Shown: positions 8,391-16,616 of the stretch, one piece after another
Position numbering within the stretch: position 1 is the first letter of the stretch
How the letters are laid out: every line of letters begins with the position of its first letter
Source: Oscillospiraceae bacterium
GTDB lineage: Bacteria; Bacillota; Clostridia; Oscillospirales; Oscillospiraceae
Reading direction: 5' to 3'
Assembly: GCA_028691385.1 (NCBI GenBank)
Contig: JAQUZL010000011.1
Location: 1-24,655, forward strand
Length of the DNA: 24,655 nt
Notes under the pieces: generated by a model
Database searches by the model: none
Told to the model about the DNA's origin: nothing
What the model saw: the letters and a program-made list of their open reading frames with translations, nothing else
Position numbers and translations under genes: made by a program

Positions 8391-9461
8391 ATGTCCACCT
8401 CCCCGCTTTGCGCCGAATCGTCTGCCACGCGGCAGCGCATTTTGAATCTGGATCTCACCCGGCTGTTCTGTATGTTTTTTGTGGTTATGGTGCATGTCAG
8501 TGCCGAAAACTGGTATTTTGACCCTGTCAATTCCCTGTCATGGAATGTATACAACATTTATGACAGCTTTTCCCGCTTTTGCGTTCCGGTTCTGTTTATG
8601 GTGTCGGGCGCGCTGTTTTTGCGCGAGGACGCCGCTTTTTCCATAAAAAAGCTGTACCGGCACAACCTGCCGCACCTGCTGATCCCGTTGCTGTTTTGGG
8701 CCACCTGTTATAAGCTGTATGTTTGGCTTGGGCCGCGCTCTGCGTTCTTTACCACGGTATCCGCCGCGCCGCTGGGCTATGTCCATCTCTGGTTTCTCTA
8801 TGCGCTCATTGGCGTGTATCTGTTTATTCCTCTGCTAAGAAAGCTCTGCACCAATCAAAAGACGGAGCGATACCTGCTCTGCATTTTGTTTGGCTATGCT
8901 TTTTTCCACGCGATTCTCGGCTGCATTCCGCCGCTGTCGGGCGTTTTAACGCAGCTTGACGCGTGGTCGGGGCTTGGCGCATCGTCCATGTGCTATGTGG
9001 GATATTTTGTTCTGGGACACTATCTTGTCACCTACGGTCTGGCGCATAAGCTGCAGCGAACGCTGTATTTCGCGGCCGGGGGCTCGATTTTGTTTGTGGT
9101 GCTGGCCACGGCTTTGCACTCCAATCTGACGGGCGCGCCAGTGGAAGCCTATTACAGCAATCTGCTGCCAACAACCTTTTTGCCGTCGTGCGCCGTATTT
9201 TTGTTCTTCCAGTCGAAATTCCGTGATTTGCGGCTTTCTGATTCTGTGCAATCGCTTGTTACCCGTGCGTCCAAGGCGACCTACGGCCTGTATCTTTGCC
9301 ACTTTTTCGTTTTGATTGGTCTTGACCTGCTGGGTCTGAACACCCATACGCTAAATCCGATTCTCAGCGTGCCCCTGATTGTGGCAGCCACCTATGTGAT
9401 CAGCATGGCGCTGTCGCTGCTGCTTGCAAGGATTCCGCGTCTTGGCCGCTATATTGTGTGA
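8391..9461 (+). CDS. Acyltransferase family 3 membrane protein
   Basis: This integral membrane protein belongs to the acyltransferase-3 family, which transfers acyl (often acetyl) groups onto cell-envelope sugars. The 356 residues start with the family signature: NLDLTRLFCMFFVVMVHVSAENW at residues 19-41, where His35 in the first membrane helix is the presumed catalytic residue. About ten hydrophobic segments follow, including LPHLLIPLLFWATCYKLYVW, VHLWFLYALIGVYLFIPLLRKL and a final VISMALSLLLARIPRLGRYIV. FLYALIGVYLFIPLLR is typical of this family's WFL-hhhhhYhhhPhhR pattern. ATG 8391 follows GAGGAG (8375-8380) at a slightly long 10-base spacing; longer upstream starts fall in the terminator and promoter. 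The acceptor cannot be named. It appears to be a single-gene unit. Confidence 0.88.
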   Translation: MSTSPLCAESSATRQRILNLDLTRLFCMFFVVMVHVSAENWYFDPVNSLSWNVYNIYDSFSRFCVPVLFMVSGALFLREDAAFSIKKLYRHNLPHLLIPLLFWATCYKLYVWLGPRSAFFTTVSAAPLGYVHLWFLYALIGVYLFIPLLRKLCTNQKTERYLLCILFGYAFFHAILGCIPPLSGVLTQLDAWSGLGASSMCYVGYFVLGHYLVTYGLAHKLQRTLYFAAGGSILFVVLATALHSNLTGAPVEAYYSNLLPTTFLPSCAVFLFFQSKFRDLRLSDSVQSLVTRASKATYGLYLCHFFVLIGLDLLGLNTHTLNPILSVPLIVAATYVISMALSLLLARIPRLGRYIV

Positions 9462-9486
9462 GCCGCAGCCGAATGGATGGCTTTTC

Positions 9487-9515
9487 TTGCCATTTGCGGA
9501 TTCATTTGCTACAAT
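9487..9515 (+). promoter_or_regulatory. Promoter of the membrane protein-PHP-rpiB-cls unit
   Basis: TTGCCA (9487-9492), a 17-base spacer and TACAAT (9510-9515). The start would be near 9522, about 20 bases before the ATG at 9542. No other clear promoter is visible before 13553, so it probably drives the four following genes. Confidence 0.7.
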
Positions 9516-9541
9516 AGAGCCAGATTGGAGCTGGTAATCCC

Positions 9542-10702
9542 ATGACAATCCGCGCGTTGCCCCTGACCCTCGCCGCAGCAATTTTATTTGTTCTGCTGAT
9601 CCTCGCGCTGGCAGCCTACTTTGGCGCGTATTGCCGCGCCATGGCGCCAAAGCGCGGCACGCTGGAATGGATCGCGCTGTATGACGCAGCGCCGCTTTCC
9701 TTTTCCGGCCTGCGCAGCCGCCTGCACGGCCGCGACGCCGTGGCGCTGGGGCTTTTGGCGCTGGGGCTGATCAGCTGCGCCGTGATGGCCGTGATGGATC
9801 TGCTGCTGCCCACGCAAGCCACCTTGGCGACGCCGCTTGGCAACACCTTTTTTCCCTTGGTGGCTGTGCTTGCGCCCACGTACCTGCTGCTGCGCGCGCT
9901 GCTTGGCAGCAGCGGCTTTGCCTGGCTCGGCACAGCGGTTGTCGCCTGCAACTGCTCGCCCTATTCCGGCCTGCAGGACACCAGCGCAGTCTGGCTTGTC
10001 TGCGCGTTTGCCCTGCTCTACTGCTGGCTCACCACAGATTATGACGCGCGCCTGCGCAAAACGCTGCCGCCGATTCTCCTCGGCGCGGCCGCACTGCCGC
10101 TTGCCGCATTTTCCAATGCCTGCGCGCTCAGCGCAATTGGCGCATGGCTCGTGCTGTTTTTCATCGGGCTGGGACTGCGGTTTGTCCGCCGCCGGAGGCC
10201 GGGGCGGCTGGCTGATCTCATTTTCACGCTGATTTTTGCCGCGCTGGCCGTGGCCGCAGCTGTCTTTGCGCTGCTGATGGCCATCGGCGCTGCCAATCGG
10301 CTCGCTTTTCCCGATTATCTGCGCTCTGCGGCATACTACCGGTCAGTGTTCTCCCTGCTGCGGCAAAGCGCAGTCTTTTCCATCCACTTTCAGACTGCGG
10401 CCACACTGTCTTTTTTGAATCCGCTGCTGTTTTGGGGCAGTCTGTTTGCCGTCTGCGCGCTGTTTACCGTGTGCCTTTCCCGGCACGACGCGCGGCCGCT
10501 GTTTCTGACGCTGGCCTATCTTGGCCTTTTGCCCACCTGGCTCATGACCGGCTCACCTGCCTTTACCGCGCTGGCGAGCGCCGCGCTGTGCATGGTATTT
10601 CAGGGCTTTGCCAATCGCGGGCACGGCTTTGCGGCAGGGCTTTATGCCGCGATGACGCTGCTGCTCAGCCTTGCATGCTCCGTGACACTCTGGCTGCACT
10701 AA
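9542..10702 (+). CDS. Polytopic membrane protein of unknown function
   Basis: I do not recognise this protein. It has 386 residues and roughly nine or ten hydrophobic segments: an N-terminal helix at about residues 5-28, a pair at about 60-80 and 94-118, then a run of Ala/Leu-rich helices to the C-terminus. A basic loop (RFVRRRRPGR) falls after about residue 212, and several Cys residues occur in one stretch (CNCSPYSGLQ... and LLYCWL). The helix pattern vaguely recalls multi-pass glycosyltransferases of the PMT/GT39 type, but I find no convincing acidic DxD or DE motif in the first loop, so I leave the function open. ATG 9542 has only a weak TGGAG about 12 bases upstream. The PHP phosphoesterase gene starts 12 bases after its stop, implying co-transcription. 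Confidence 0.75.
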   Translation: MTIRALPLTLAAAILFVLLILALAAYFGAYCRAMAPKRGTLEWIALYDAAPLSFSGLRSRLHGRDAVALGLLALGLISCAVMAVMDLLLPTQATLATPLGNTFFPLVAVLAPTYLLLRALLGSSGFAWLGTAVVACNCSPYSGLQDTSAVWLVCAFALLYCWLTTDYDARLRKTLPPILLGAAALPLAAFSNACALSAIGAWLVLFFIGLGLRFVRRRRPGRLADLIFTLIFAALAVAAAVFALLMAIGAANRLAFPDYLRSAAYYRSVFSLLRQSAVFSIHFQTAATLSFLNPLLFWGSLFAVCALFTVCLSRHDARPLFLTLAYLGLLPTWLMTGSPAFTALASAALCMVFQGFANRGHGFAAGLYAAMTLLLSLACSVTLWLH

Positions 10703-10714
10703 AGGAAGGGTTCT

Positions 10715-11524
10715 ATGCTATTTAACGATCACTGCCACAGTCTTTGCTCGCCGGACGGCGCGTTTTCCATGACCGATATGGCGCTGGCCGCGCTGCACCA
10801 AGGCGTGGGAGAGGTCTGTTTTACCGACCACTGCGACTGCGTGAACGAGGATGGCGCGCTCTGCCGTACCTTTTCCTGGGAGGCGGAGCTGGCGCAGTTT
10901 TCGGCCGCGCAGAATACGCTCGGCGGCCGCATGAAGCTGCGCCTTGGCGTGGAGCTGGGCGAACCGACCCAGTCGCCGGACTATGCCCGCGAGGTGCTGG
11001 CGCTGCCGCTGGATTTTGTCATCGGCTCGGTGCACAACCCGCTCTTTGGCCGGGACTATTACTTTCAGCACTACGACAGCGCCGACGCCTGCCGCAGGCT
11101 GATTTTGGACTATCTGGCGCAGCTGACCGCCGTGGCGGAGTCCGATTTTTACGACGTCATCGGCCACATCACCTATCCGCTGCGCTATATGCGCGTGCGC
11201 GACGGCGTGGGCGTGGACTTTGATTTTTGCAAGGAGCAGCTCGACGCGCTGCTGTGCGCGGTAGTGCGGCGCGGCAAGGGGATCGAGCTGAACACCTCCG
11301 GTTATCTCAACTGCGGCGGCGAGCCGATGCCGCCGCGCTGGATTCTTGAACGCTATCGCGCCCTTGGCGGCGAGCTTGTCACCATCGGCTCCGACGCCCA
11401 CGTGCCGGAAAATATGGCCCAGGGGCTGGCCGACGGCATGGCGCTGCTGCGCGCGGTGGGCTTTCGTTCTCTTGCGGTATTTGAACAGCGGAAACCGGAA
11501 ATGATTTCCCTGTTCCAACCATAA
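10715..11524 (+). CDS. PHP-domain phosphoesterase, histidinol-phosphatase (HisJ/HisK) type
   Basis: PHP-family histidinol-phosphatases remove phosphate from L-histidinol phosphate, the penultimate step of histidine synthesis, using a metal cluster. The 269 residues fit the family. The ligand motifs are in order: DHCH (His6, His8), FTDHCD (Asp38, His39), GVELGE (Glu80), GSVHN (His107), GHITYP (His151) and GSDAH (Asp227, His229). This set is complete, so the protein should be active as a metal-dependent phosphoesterase. The substrate is less certain: no his genes lie nearby, and the gene is flanked by a membrane protein and rpiB, so another sugar phosphate is possible. ATG 10715 follows AAGGAAGGG. 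rpiB starts 31 bases downstream. Confidence 0.85.
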   Translation: MLFNDHCHSLCSPDGAFSMTDMALAALHQGVGEVCFTDHCDCVNEDGALCRTFSWEAELAQFSAAQNTLGGRMKLRLGVELGEPTQSPDYAREVLALPLDFVIGSVHNPLFGRDYYFQHYDSADACRRLILDYLAQLTAVAESDFYDVIGHITYPLRYMRVRDGVGVDFDFCKEQLDALLCAVVRRGKGIELNTSGYLNCGGEPMPPRWILERYRALGGELVTIGSDAHVPENMAQGLADGMALLRAVGFRSLAVFEQRKPEMISLFQP

Positions 11525-11555
11525 AATCACCGAACACATTTAGGAGGAAAATCTT

Positions 11556-11993
11556 ATGAAGCTTTCGATTGGCTGCGATCACGGCGGCTACGCCTTAAAA
11601 GAAACCGTCAAGCAGTATCTGCTGGATCACGGCCATGAGGTCGTGGACTGCGGCACCAATTCCACCGACAGCTGCGACTATCCCGAATTTGCGGCCGCAG
11701 CGGCAAACGCGGTCGCCAGCGGCGCGTGCGACCGCGGCATCGTCATCTGCACCACCGGCATCGGCGTTTCCATCTGCGCCAACAAGGTGCGCGGCATCCG
11801 CTGCGCGCTGTGCGGCGACCTTTTGTCGGCTGAAATGACGCGCCGGCACAACAACGCCAACATGCTGGCGCTGGGCGCGGGCATTGTGGGACAAAATCTG
11901 GCGCTTCGCATTGTCGAGGTGTTTCTTGCCACCGAATTTGAGGGCGGCCGCCATCAGCGCCGCATTGATAAAATTTCAGCGTTGGAGGCATAA
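11556..11993 (+). CDS. rpiB: Ribose-5-phosphate isomerase B
   Basis: RpiB interconverts ribose 5-phosphate and ribulose 5-phosphate in the non-oxidative pentose phosphate pathway. The 145 residues match the RpiB/LacAB family. CDHGGYALKE (residues 7-16) carries Asp8 and His9 for phosphate and ring binding. The GIVICTTGIGVSI segment holds the catalytic base Cys65 (Cys66 in E. coli), which separates RpiB from allose-type enzymes only in part. RRHNNANMLALG holds His98. The C-terminus (FEGGRHQRRIDKI) is the family's phosphate-binding end. ATG 11556 has AGGAGG at 11542-11547. It lies between the PHP gene and cls, with 30 bases to cls. An Allose-6-phosphate isomerase role is possible but less likely without allose genes nearby. 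Confidence 0.95.
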   Translation: MKLSIGCDHGGYALKETVKQYLLDHGHEVVDCGTNSTDSCDYPEFAAAAANAVASGACDRGIVICTTGIGVSICANKVRGIRCALCGDLLSAEMTRRHNNANMLALGAGIVGQNLALRIVEVFLATEFEGGRHQRRIDKISALEA

Positions 11994-12023
11994 TCGAGCC
12001 GTTGTCGGAAAGGGAGCGATGCG

Positions 12024-13553
12024 ATGCGCAATCTGTTAAAGTTGATGTTCCAGCGGGTTTTTCTGGTTTCGCTGGCCATTCTGGGGCAGCTTGCGTTCTT
12101 TTTCGTGACGCTCAAGTTTTTCGACGACTACCTCAACTGGTTTTCCGGCGTGATGGAGATTCTGGCGTTCGCGCTGGTCATCTATATCATCTCCAACGAT
12201 CATACCAAGCCCGCCTATAAAATCGCGTGGATTGTACCGCTTCTGACCTTTCCGCTGTTCGGCGGTATTTTGTACCTGACCTTTGGCGGCAATCGGCTCA
12301 GTCTGCGGCAAAAACGCAAAATGGAGCTGACGCAGGAGGGCATGCGCCGCGCGCTACATCAGGATAACGCCGTCTATGGCGCGCTGCTCGCGGAAAACCG
12401 CCACGCCGCCGCACAGGCGCGCTATCTCATCCGCTGCGCCGACTGCCCGGTCTACGAAAACACGGAGACCACCTATCTCTCGCCCGGGGAGGCGTGCTTT
12501 TCCGCCATGCTGCGGGAACTGCGCAAGGCGGAAAAGTATATTTTTCTGGAGTATTTCATCATTGAAAAAGGCACGATGTGGTCGGCCATTCTGGAGATTC
12601 TGCGGCAGAAGGCCGCGCAGGGCGTCGATGTGCGCATCATCTATGACGATTTCGGCTGCATCACCCGCCTGCCCACCCACTATGCCAAAAAGCTGGCAAA
12701 GCTTGGCATTCGCGCCACCGCCTTCAATCCATTCGTCCCGGTGCTGTCCTCCCGGCTCAACAATCGCAGCCACCGCAAATTGATGATCATTGACGGCGTG
12801 GTGGGCTTCACCGGCGGGATCAATCTGGCCGATGAATACATCAATAAGGTCGAGCGTTTTGGCCACTGGAAGGACAGCGGCATCCTGCTGCGCGGCGACG
12901 CGGTCTATGCCATGACTGTCATGTTTTTGTCCTTTTGGGACGGAATTTTCCGTTCACGCAGCGACTTTTCCGCCTTTTTGCCGACGCGGATTTCCACCGT
13001 GGGAACCGGATTTGTGCAGCCCTACTGCGATTCGCCGCTGGATTTTGAACCGGTGGGTGAAAACGTCTATCTGAACCTCATTGCCCACGCGACTCGCTCC
13101 ATTTCCATCATGACGCCCTATCTCATCATCGACGACACCATGTGCACCGCGCTCACCAATGCCGCCAAGGGCGGCCTTGACGTACGCATCATCACGCCGC
13201 ACATCCCCGACAAGCACTATGTGCACGCCCTGACCCGCGCGAACTATCAGCAGCTGGTGGAAGCCGGGGTACGCATCTATGAGTACGAGCCGGGCTTTCT
13301 CCACAGCAAGGTGTTCTGCGTGGACGACACCTATGCCACCGTCGGATCCATCAACATGGATTTTCGCAGCTTGTACCTGCATTTTGAAAACGGCGTTTGG
13401 CTCTATCGCACGGACTGCATCGCCGACATTCGCCGGGACTTTGAGCAAACGCTGAGAAAATGCATTCCCATCACCTTGGCCGACTGCCGCAACATTGCGC
13501 TGCCGCGCCGGGTGATGCGCGCAATTCTGCGATTCATGGCGCCACTGCTGTGA
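12024..13553 (+). CDS. cls: Cardiolipin synthase (phospholipase D family)
   Basis: This membrane enzyme joins two phosphatidylglycerol molecules into cardiolipin. The 509 residues fit bacterial Cls. Two N-terminal transmembrane helices are visible (about residues 9-32 and 42-57), then a third hydrophobic segment (IVPLLTFPLFGGILYLTFGG). Two phospholipase D motifs follow: HRKLMIIDG starting at His250 and HSKVFCVDD starting at His427, each with the H-x-K-x4-D arrangement and a downstream GG-x-N or GS-x-N segment. Family hallmarks such as FLEYFIIEKG and FRSLYLHFE are present. ATG 12024 has GGGAG at 12012-12016. It ends the four-gene unit and is followed by a perfect palindromic terminator. Confidence 0.94.
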   Translation: MRNLLKLMFQRVFLVSLAILGQLAFFFVTLKFFDDYLNWFSGVMEILAFALVIYIISNDHTKPAYKIAWIVPLLTFPLFGGILYLTFGGNRLSLRQKRKMELTQEGMRRALHQDNAVYGALLAENRHAAAQARYLIRCADCPVYENTETTYLSPGEACFSAMLRELRKAEKYIFLEYFIIEKGTMWSAILEILRQKAAQGVDVRIIYDDFGCITRLPTHYAKKLAKLGIRATAFNPFVPVLSSRLNNRSHRKLMIIDGVVGFTGGINLADEYINKVERFGHWKDSGILLRGDAVYAMTVMFLSFWDGIFRSRSDFSAFLPTRISTVGTGFVQPYCDSPLDFEPVGENVYLNLIAHATRSISIMTPYLIIDDTMCTALTNAAKGGLDVRIITPHIPDKHYVHALTRANYQQLVEAGVRIYEYEPGFLHSKVFCVDDTYATVGSINMDFRSLYLHFENGVWLYRTDCIADIRRDFEQTLRKCIPITLADCRNIALPRRVMRAILRFMAPLL

Positions 13554-13565
13554 CGGAAACCTCCC

Positions 13566-13611
13566 AAATCCGGCTGAAAAGCAAGCTTGCTTTTCAGCCG
13601 GATTTTTTTGC
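13566..13611 (+). terminator. Terminator after cls, perfect 40-bp palindrome
   Basis: Positions 13566-13605 form a perfect palindrome centred on AAGCTT (arms AAATCCGGCTGAAAAGC and its complement), followed by T residues to 13609. The stem can be 16-18 bp with a small loop. The A tract on the left is short (three), so it serves mainly the plus strand. Confidence 0.92.
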
Positions 13612-13658
13612 CGAAATGAGATGTTTATTGTTATATCCAATAATTTTTGCAGGAACTA

Positions 13659-13687
13659 TTGCAAACGCAGATGTCATTCGTTATAAT
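13659..13687 (+). promoter_or_regulatory. Strong promoter of the permease-aminopeptidase unit
   Basis: TTGCAA (13659-13664), a 17-base spacer and a consensus TATAAT (13682-13687). Transcription would start near 13694, leaving an unusually long 150-base leader before the GTG start at 13843. Confidence 0.8.
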
Positions 13688-13693
13688 TTCCAT

Positions 13694-13842
13694 ATGCATC
13701 GAATCATCGAAATTCTATTTTGTGGGATATTGCCATAAAATAGAATTTCGCCATGTTCCGTGGGTTGACCGCCACGCACATGGCGCAACATGGACAGGCG
13801 TTTTCCGTGCCTGCCTGATGGAAACAATAAGGAGGAAGCACT
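13694..13842 (+). promoter_or_regulatory. Structured 5' leader of the APC permease gene, class unknown
   Basis: The leader holds three hairpins: a 14-bp stem (13708-13721 with 13737-13750, 15-base loop), a second stem (GCCATG 13750-13755 with CATGGC 13779-13784, inner CGTGG/CCACG), and CAGGC (13795-13799) with GCCTG (13809-13813). CCATGTT (13751-13757) can instead pair with AACATGG (13787-13793), excluding the second stem. The loop of hairpin 3 contains TTTCC (13802-13806), which can pair with GGAAA (13820-13824) just before the ribosome binding site. It does not match T-box, lysine, glycine, SAM, purine or preQ1 consensus sequences that I know. A regulatory function is inference. Confidence 0.5.
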
Positions 13843-15243
13843 GTGAAACAAGAAAAGAAATTATTATGGTACTCTCTGGCACTCATGGGCTTTATGACCG
13901 TCTGGGGCTTCGGCAACGTGGTCAACGGATTCTCGTTCTATGGCGGTACGCGCGCCGTGGGCGCATGGGTTCTCATTTTCGCGCTGTATTTTGTCCCCTA
14001 TGCGCTGATGGTCGGTGAGCTTGGCTCTGCCTTCAAGGAGCTTGGCGGCGGCGTCAGCTCCTGGATTGAGGAAACCGTCGGCCCGCGCCTGGCCTACTAT
14101 GCAGGCTGGACCTACTGGGTTGTGCATATGCCGTATATCTCTCAAAAGCCGCAGTCCACAATCATCGCCGGTAGCTGGGCGCTGTTTCAGGACAACCGCG
14201 TTTCGCTGATGAACCCGCTGGTGCTGCAGCTGCTGTGTCTGGCCGTGTTCATTTTCGCGTTTTATCTGTCCGGCAAGGGGCTTGGCATTCTCAAAAAGCT
14301 CTCGTCCGTGGCAGGCTCGTGCATGTTCGTCATGTCCCTGCTGTTCATCCTGATGATGATGGCCGCGCCCGCCATCACCGGCGCGTCGCTGGCGAAAATC
14401 GACTGGAACTTCAAGAACTTCGTGCCGACCTTCGATCTGACCTTCTTCCTGAATATATCAATTCTCGTCTTTGCCGTGGGCGGCTGTGAAAAAATCTCGC
14501 CCTATGTCAACAAGATGAAAGATCCGTCGAGCCAGTTCCCCAAGGGTATCATCGTCATGGCCGTCATGGTGGCTGTGTGCGCAATTCTCGGCACGGTGGC
14601 AATGGGTATGATGTTTGACTCCAACAACATCCCCGACGATTTGCTGACCAACGGCGCATACTATTCCTTCCAGCGTCTGGGTGAATATTACCACGTGGGC
14701 AACCTGTTTGTCATTCTCTACGGCCTGACCAACCTCATCAGCCAGTTCGCCGTTATGATTCTCTCCATCGACGCGCCGCTGCGCATGCTCCTTGGCAACG
14801 CAGACCGCCGCTTTATCCCGGATTCGCTGCTGAAGCAGAACAAAAACGGCGCGTACACCAACGGCCTGAAGATGGTTTTCATCATCGTGGGCATCCTGAT
14901 TATCATTCCGGCCTTTGGCATTGGCAGCGTCAACGCCATGGTCAAATGGCTCACCAAGCTCAACAGCGTGTGCATGCCCATGCGTTACCTGTGGGTCTTT
15001 GTGGCCTATATCGCGCTGAAAAAGGCCGGCGAGAAATTCCCGGCAGAATACCGCTTTACCAAGAAAAAGGGACTTGGCATGGGACTTGGCGTCTGGTGCT
15101 TTGCCCTGACGGCGTTTGCCTGCATTCTGGGCGTTTACAGCGAGGATGCGTTCCAGCTGGCGCTGAACATCATCACCCCGTGCGTGCTGCTGGGGCTTGG
15201 CTGCATCCTGCCGGCCATTGCAAAACGCAACGGGACAAAGTGA
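13843..15243 (+). CDS. APC-superfamily amino-acid permease
   Basis: The 466-residue protein is a twelve-helix transporter of the amino acid-polyamine-organocation superfamily. The first helix contains the family's unwound substrate-binding stretch (MTVWGFGNVVNGFSFYGG, about residues 18-35), and PYALMVGELGSAFKELGGGVSSWIEETVG is the typical helix 2/loop region. SILVFAVGGCEKISPYVNKMKDP around helix 6 is the second characteristic segment. The overall pattern is closest to the glutamate:GABA antiporter / YjeM-like branch, but the substrate cannot be fixed from sequence alone. The start is GTG 13843, with GGAGG at 13831-13835. An M18 aminopeptidase gene starts nine bases downstream, suggesting that peptide-derived amino acids are linked to this transport. 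Confidence 0.9.
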   Translation: MKQEKKLLWYSLALMGFMTVWGFGNVVNGFSFYGGTRAVGAWVLIFALYFVPYALMVGELGSAFKELGGGVSSWIEETVGPRLAYYAGWTYWVVHMPYISQKPQSTIIAGSWALFQDNRVSLMNPLVLQLLCLAVFIFAFYLSGKGLGILKKLSSVAGSCMFVMSLLFILMMMAAPAITGASLAKIDWNFKNFVPTFDLTFFLNISILVFAVGGCEKISPYVNKMKDPSSQFPKGIIVMAVMVAVCAILGTVAMGMMFDSNNIPDDLLTNGAYYSFQRLGEYYHVGNLFVILYGLTNLISQFAVMILSIDAPLRMLLGNADRRFIPDSLLKQNKNGAYTNGLKMVFIIVGILIIIPAFGIGSVNAMVKWLTKLNSVCMPMRYLWVFVAYIALKKAGEKFPAEYRFTKKKGLGMGLGVWCFALTAFACILGVYSEDAFQLALNIITPCVLLGLGCILPAIAKRNGTK

Positions 15244-15252
15244 GGCATTTTC

Positions 15253-16566
15253 ATGTTTGAAACAACCGCAAAGGATATGATGGATTTTATTGCGCGCAGC
15301 CCCACGTGTTTTCACGCGGTGCGCGAACTGACTGCGCTGCTGGATGCGGCGGGCTATCGGCCGCTGGCCGAATCACAGCTCTGGACGCTGGAGCAGGGCG
15401 GAAGCTACTACCTGACCCGCAACGGCTCGTCCGTCATCGCCTTTCAGATCCCCTGCCGGGACTTTTCCGGCTTCCAGATCGCCGCATCTCACTCCGACAG
15501 CCCGTCTTTCAAGCTCAAGCACAGCCCGGCGCTGCGCGCGGAGGGCTGCTATACCAAGCTGAATGTGGAAAAATACGGCGGCATGCTGATGGCGCCGTGG
15601 TTTGATCGGCCGCTCAGCATCGCCGGGCGCGTGATTGTCCGCACGGACGGCGGTTTCGAGAGTCATCTGGTGAATGTGGCGCGCGACCTTGTAATGATTC
15701 CCAACCTTGCCATCCACATGAACCGCACCGTCAACGAGGGCTACGCCTACGATCCGCAGAAGGATCTTTTGCCGCTCTATGGCGATGAAACCGCCGCAGA
15801 CACCCTGCCCGGCGTCATCGCGGACGCCGCCGGCGTCCGCGCGGAGGACGTGCTGGGCGCAGACCTGTTCCTCTACAACCGCATGGCGGGCACTGTCTGG
15901 GGCGCAAACGGCGAATACATTTCCAGCCCGCGGCTGGACGATCTGCAGTGCGCATGGGCAACTACGCAGGGCTTTCTGGCCGCCGCGCCCGGCACGGCCG
16001 TGCCGGTGCTTGCGGTGTTTGACAACGAGGAGGTGGGCAGCGGCACCAAGCAGGGCGCTTGCTCTACGCTGCTGCGCGACACGCTTGCGCGCATCAACCG
16101 CTCGCTCGGCCGCACGCCGGAGCAGTATCACACCGCGATTGCCAATTCTTTTTTGGTTTCCGCAGACAATGCCCATGCCGTCCACCCCAACCGGGGCGAC
16201 GTAGCAGATCCGGTGAACCGGCCGGTGATGAATCGCGGCATTGTGATCAAACACAACGCCAACCAGAAATACACCACCGACGCCGTATCCTGCGCGCTGT
16301 TCCAGGCAATCTGCAAGGAAGCGGACGTACCCTGCCAGCATTTCACCAATCGCAGCGATATGGCAGGCGGCTCCACCCTCGGCAATCTGTCCAACACGCA
16401 GGTTTCCGTTAACGCGGTGGACATTGGCCTTGCGCAGCTGGCCATGCACTCGCCCTATGAAACCGCAGGCGTACGCGATACCGCGTATCTTGTGCGCGCC
16501 ATGACCCGGTTCTTTGGCGCGTCGCTCCTGCAGGTGACCGACGGCCGCTATCAGCTCCGGTTCTGA
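15253..16566 (+). CDS. apeB: M18-family aspartyl aminopeptidase
   Basis: M18 enzymes are cytoplasmic dizinc aminopeptidases that release N-terminal Asp or Glu from peptides. The 437 residues match the bacterial family. Metal and catalytic residues are visible: ASHSDSP (His80, Asp82), VFDNEEVGS (Asp257, Glu259, Glu260), NRSDMAGGST (Asp369) and the near-C-terminal AMHSPYE (His399). The ADNAHAVHPN motif is also characteristic. ATG 15253 follows GTGAGG, which overlaps the stop codon of the permease gene, so translation of the two is probably coupled. A bidirectional terminator follows. The symbol apeB is used for this family in some genomes; substrate preference is inferred from the family. Confidence 0.93.
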   Translation: MFETTAKDMMDFIARSPTCFHAVRELTALLDAAGYRPLAESQLWTLEQGGSYYLTRNGSSVIAFQIPCRDFSGFQIAASHSDSPSFKLKHSPALRAEGCYTKLNVEKYGGMLMAPWFDRPLSIAGRVIVRTDGGFESHLVNVARDLVMIPNLAIHMNRTVNEGYAYDPQKDLLPLYGDETAADTLPGVIADAAGVRAEDVLGADLFLYNRMAGTVWGANGEYISSPRLDDLQCAWATTQGFLAAAPGTAVPVLAVFDNEEVGSGTKQGACSTLLRDTLARINRSLGRTPEQYHTAIANSFLVSADNAHAVHPNRGDVADPVNRPVMNRGIVIKHNANQKYTTDAVSCALFQAICKEADVPCQHFTNRSDMAGGSTLGNLSNTQVSVNAVDIGLAQLAMHSPYETAGVRDTAYLVRAMTRFFGASLLQVTDGRYQLRF

Positions 16567-16573
16567 TTTTGAC

Positions 16574-16616
16574 AAAAAAACGCCGCCGAAATCGTTTGAT
16601 TTCGGCGGCGTTTTTT
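16574..16616. terminator. Bidirectional terminator between convergent units
   Basis: A perfect 13-bp stem (CGCCGCCGAAATC at 16581-16593 with its complement at 16598-16610) and a GTTT loop. It has seven A residues on the left (16574-16580) and six T residues on the right (16611-16616), so it can terminate both the aminopeptidase unit and the minus-strand ABC operon. Its right edge overlaps the ATPase stop codon. Confidence 0.92.

Noticed and set aside
13795..13835. preQ1-type riboswitch before the permease gene
   Set aside because: The pseudoknot geometry is similar, but the conserved preQ1 loop and A-rich tail sequences are absent, and the gene is not a queuosine transporter or enzyme.
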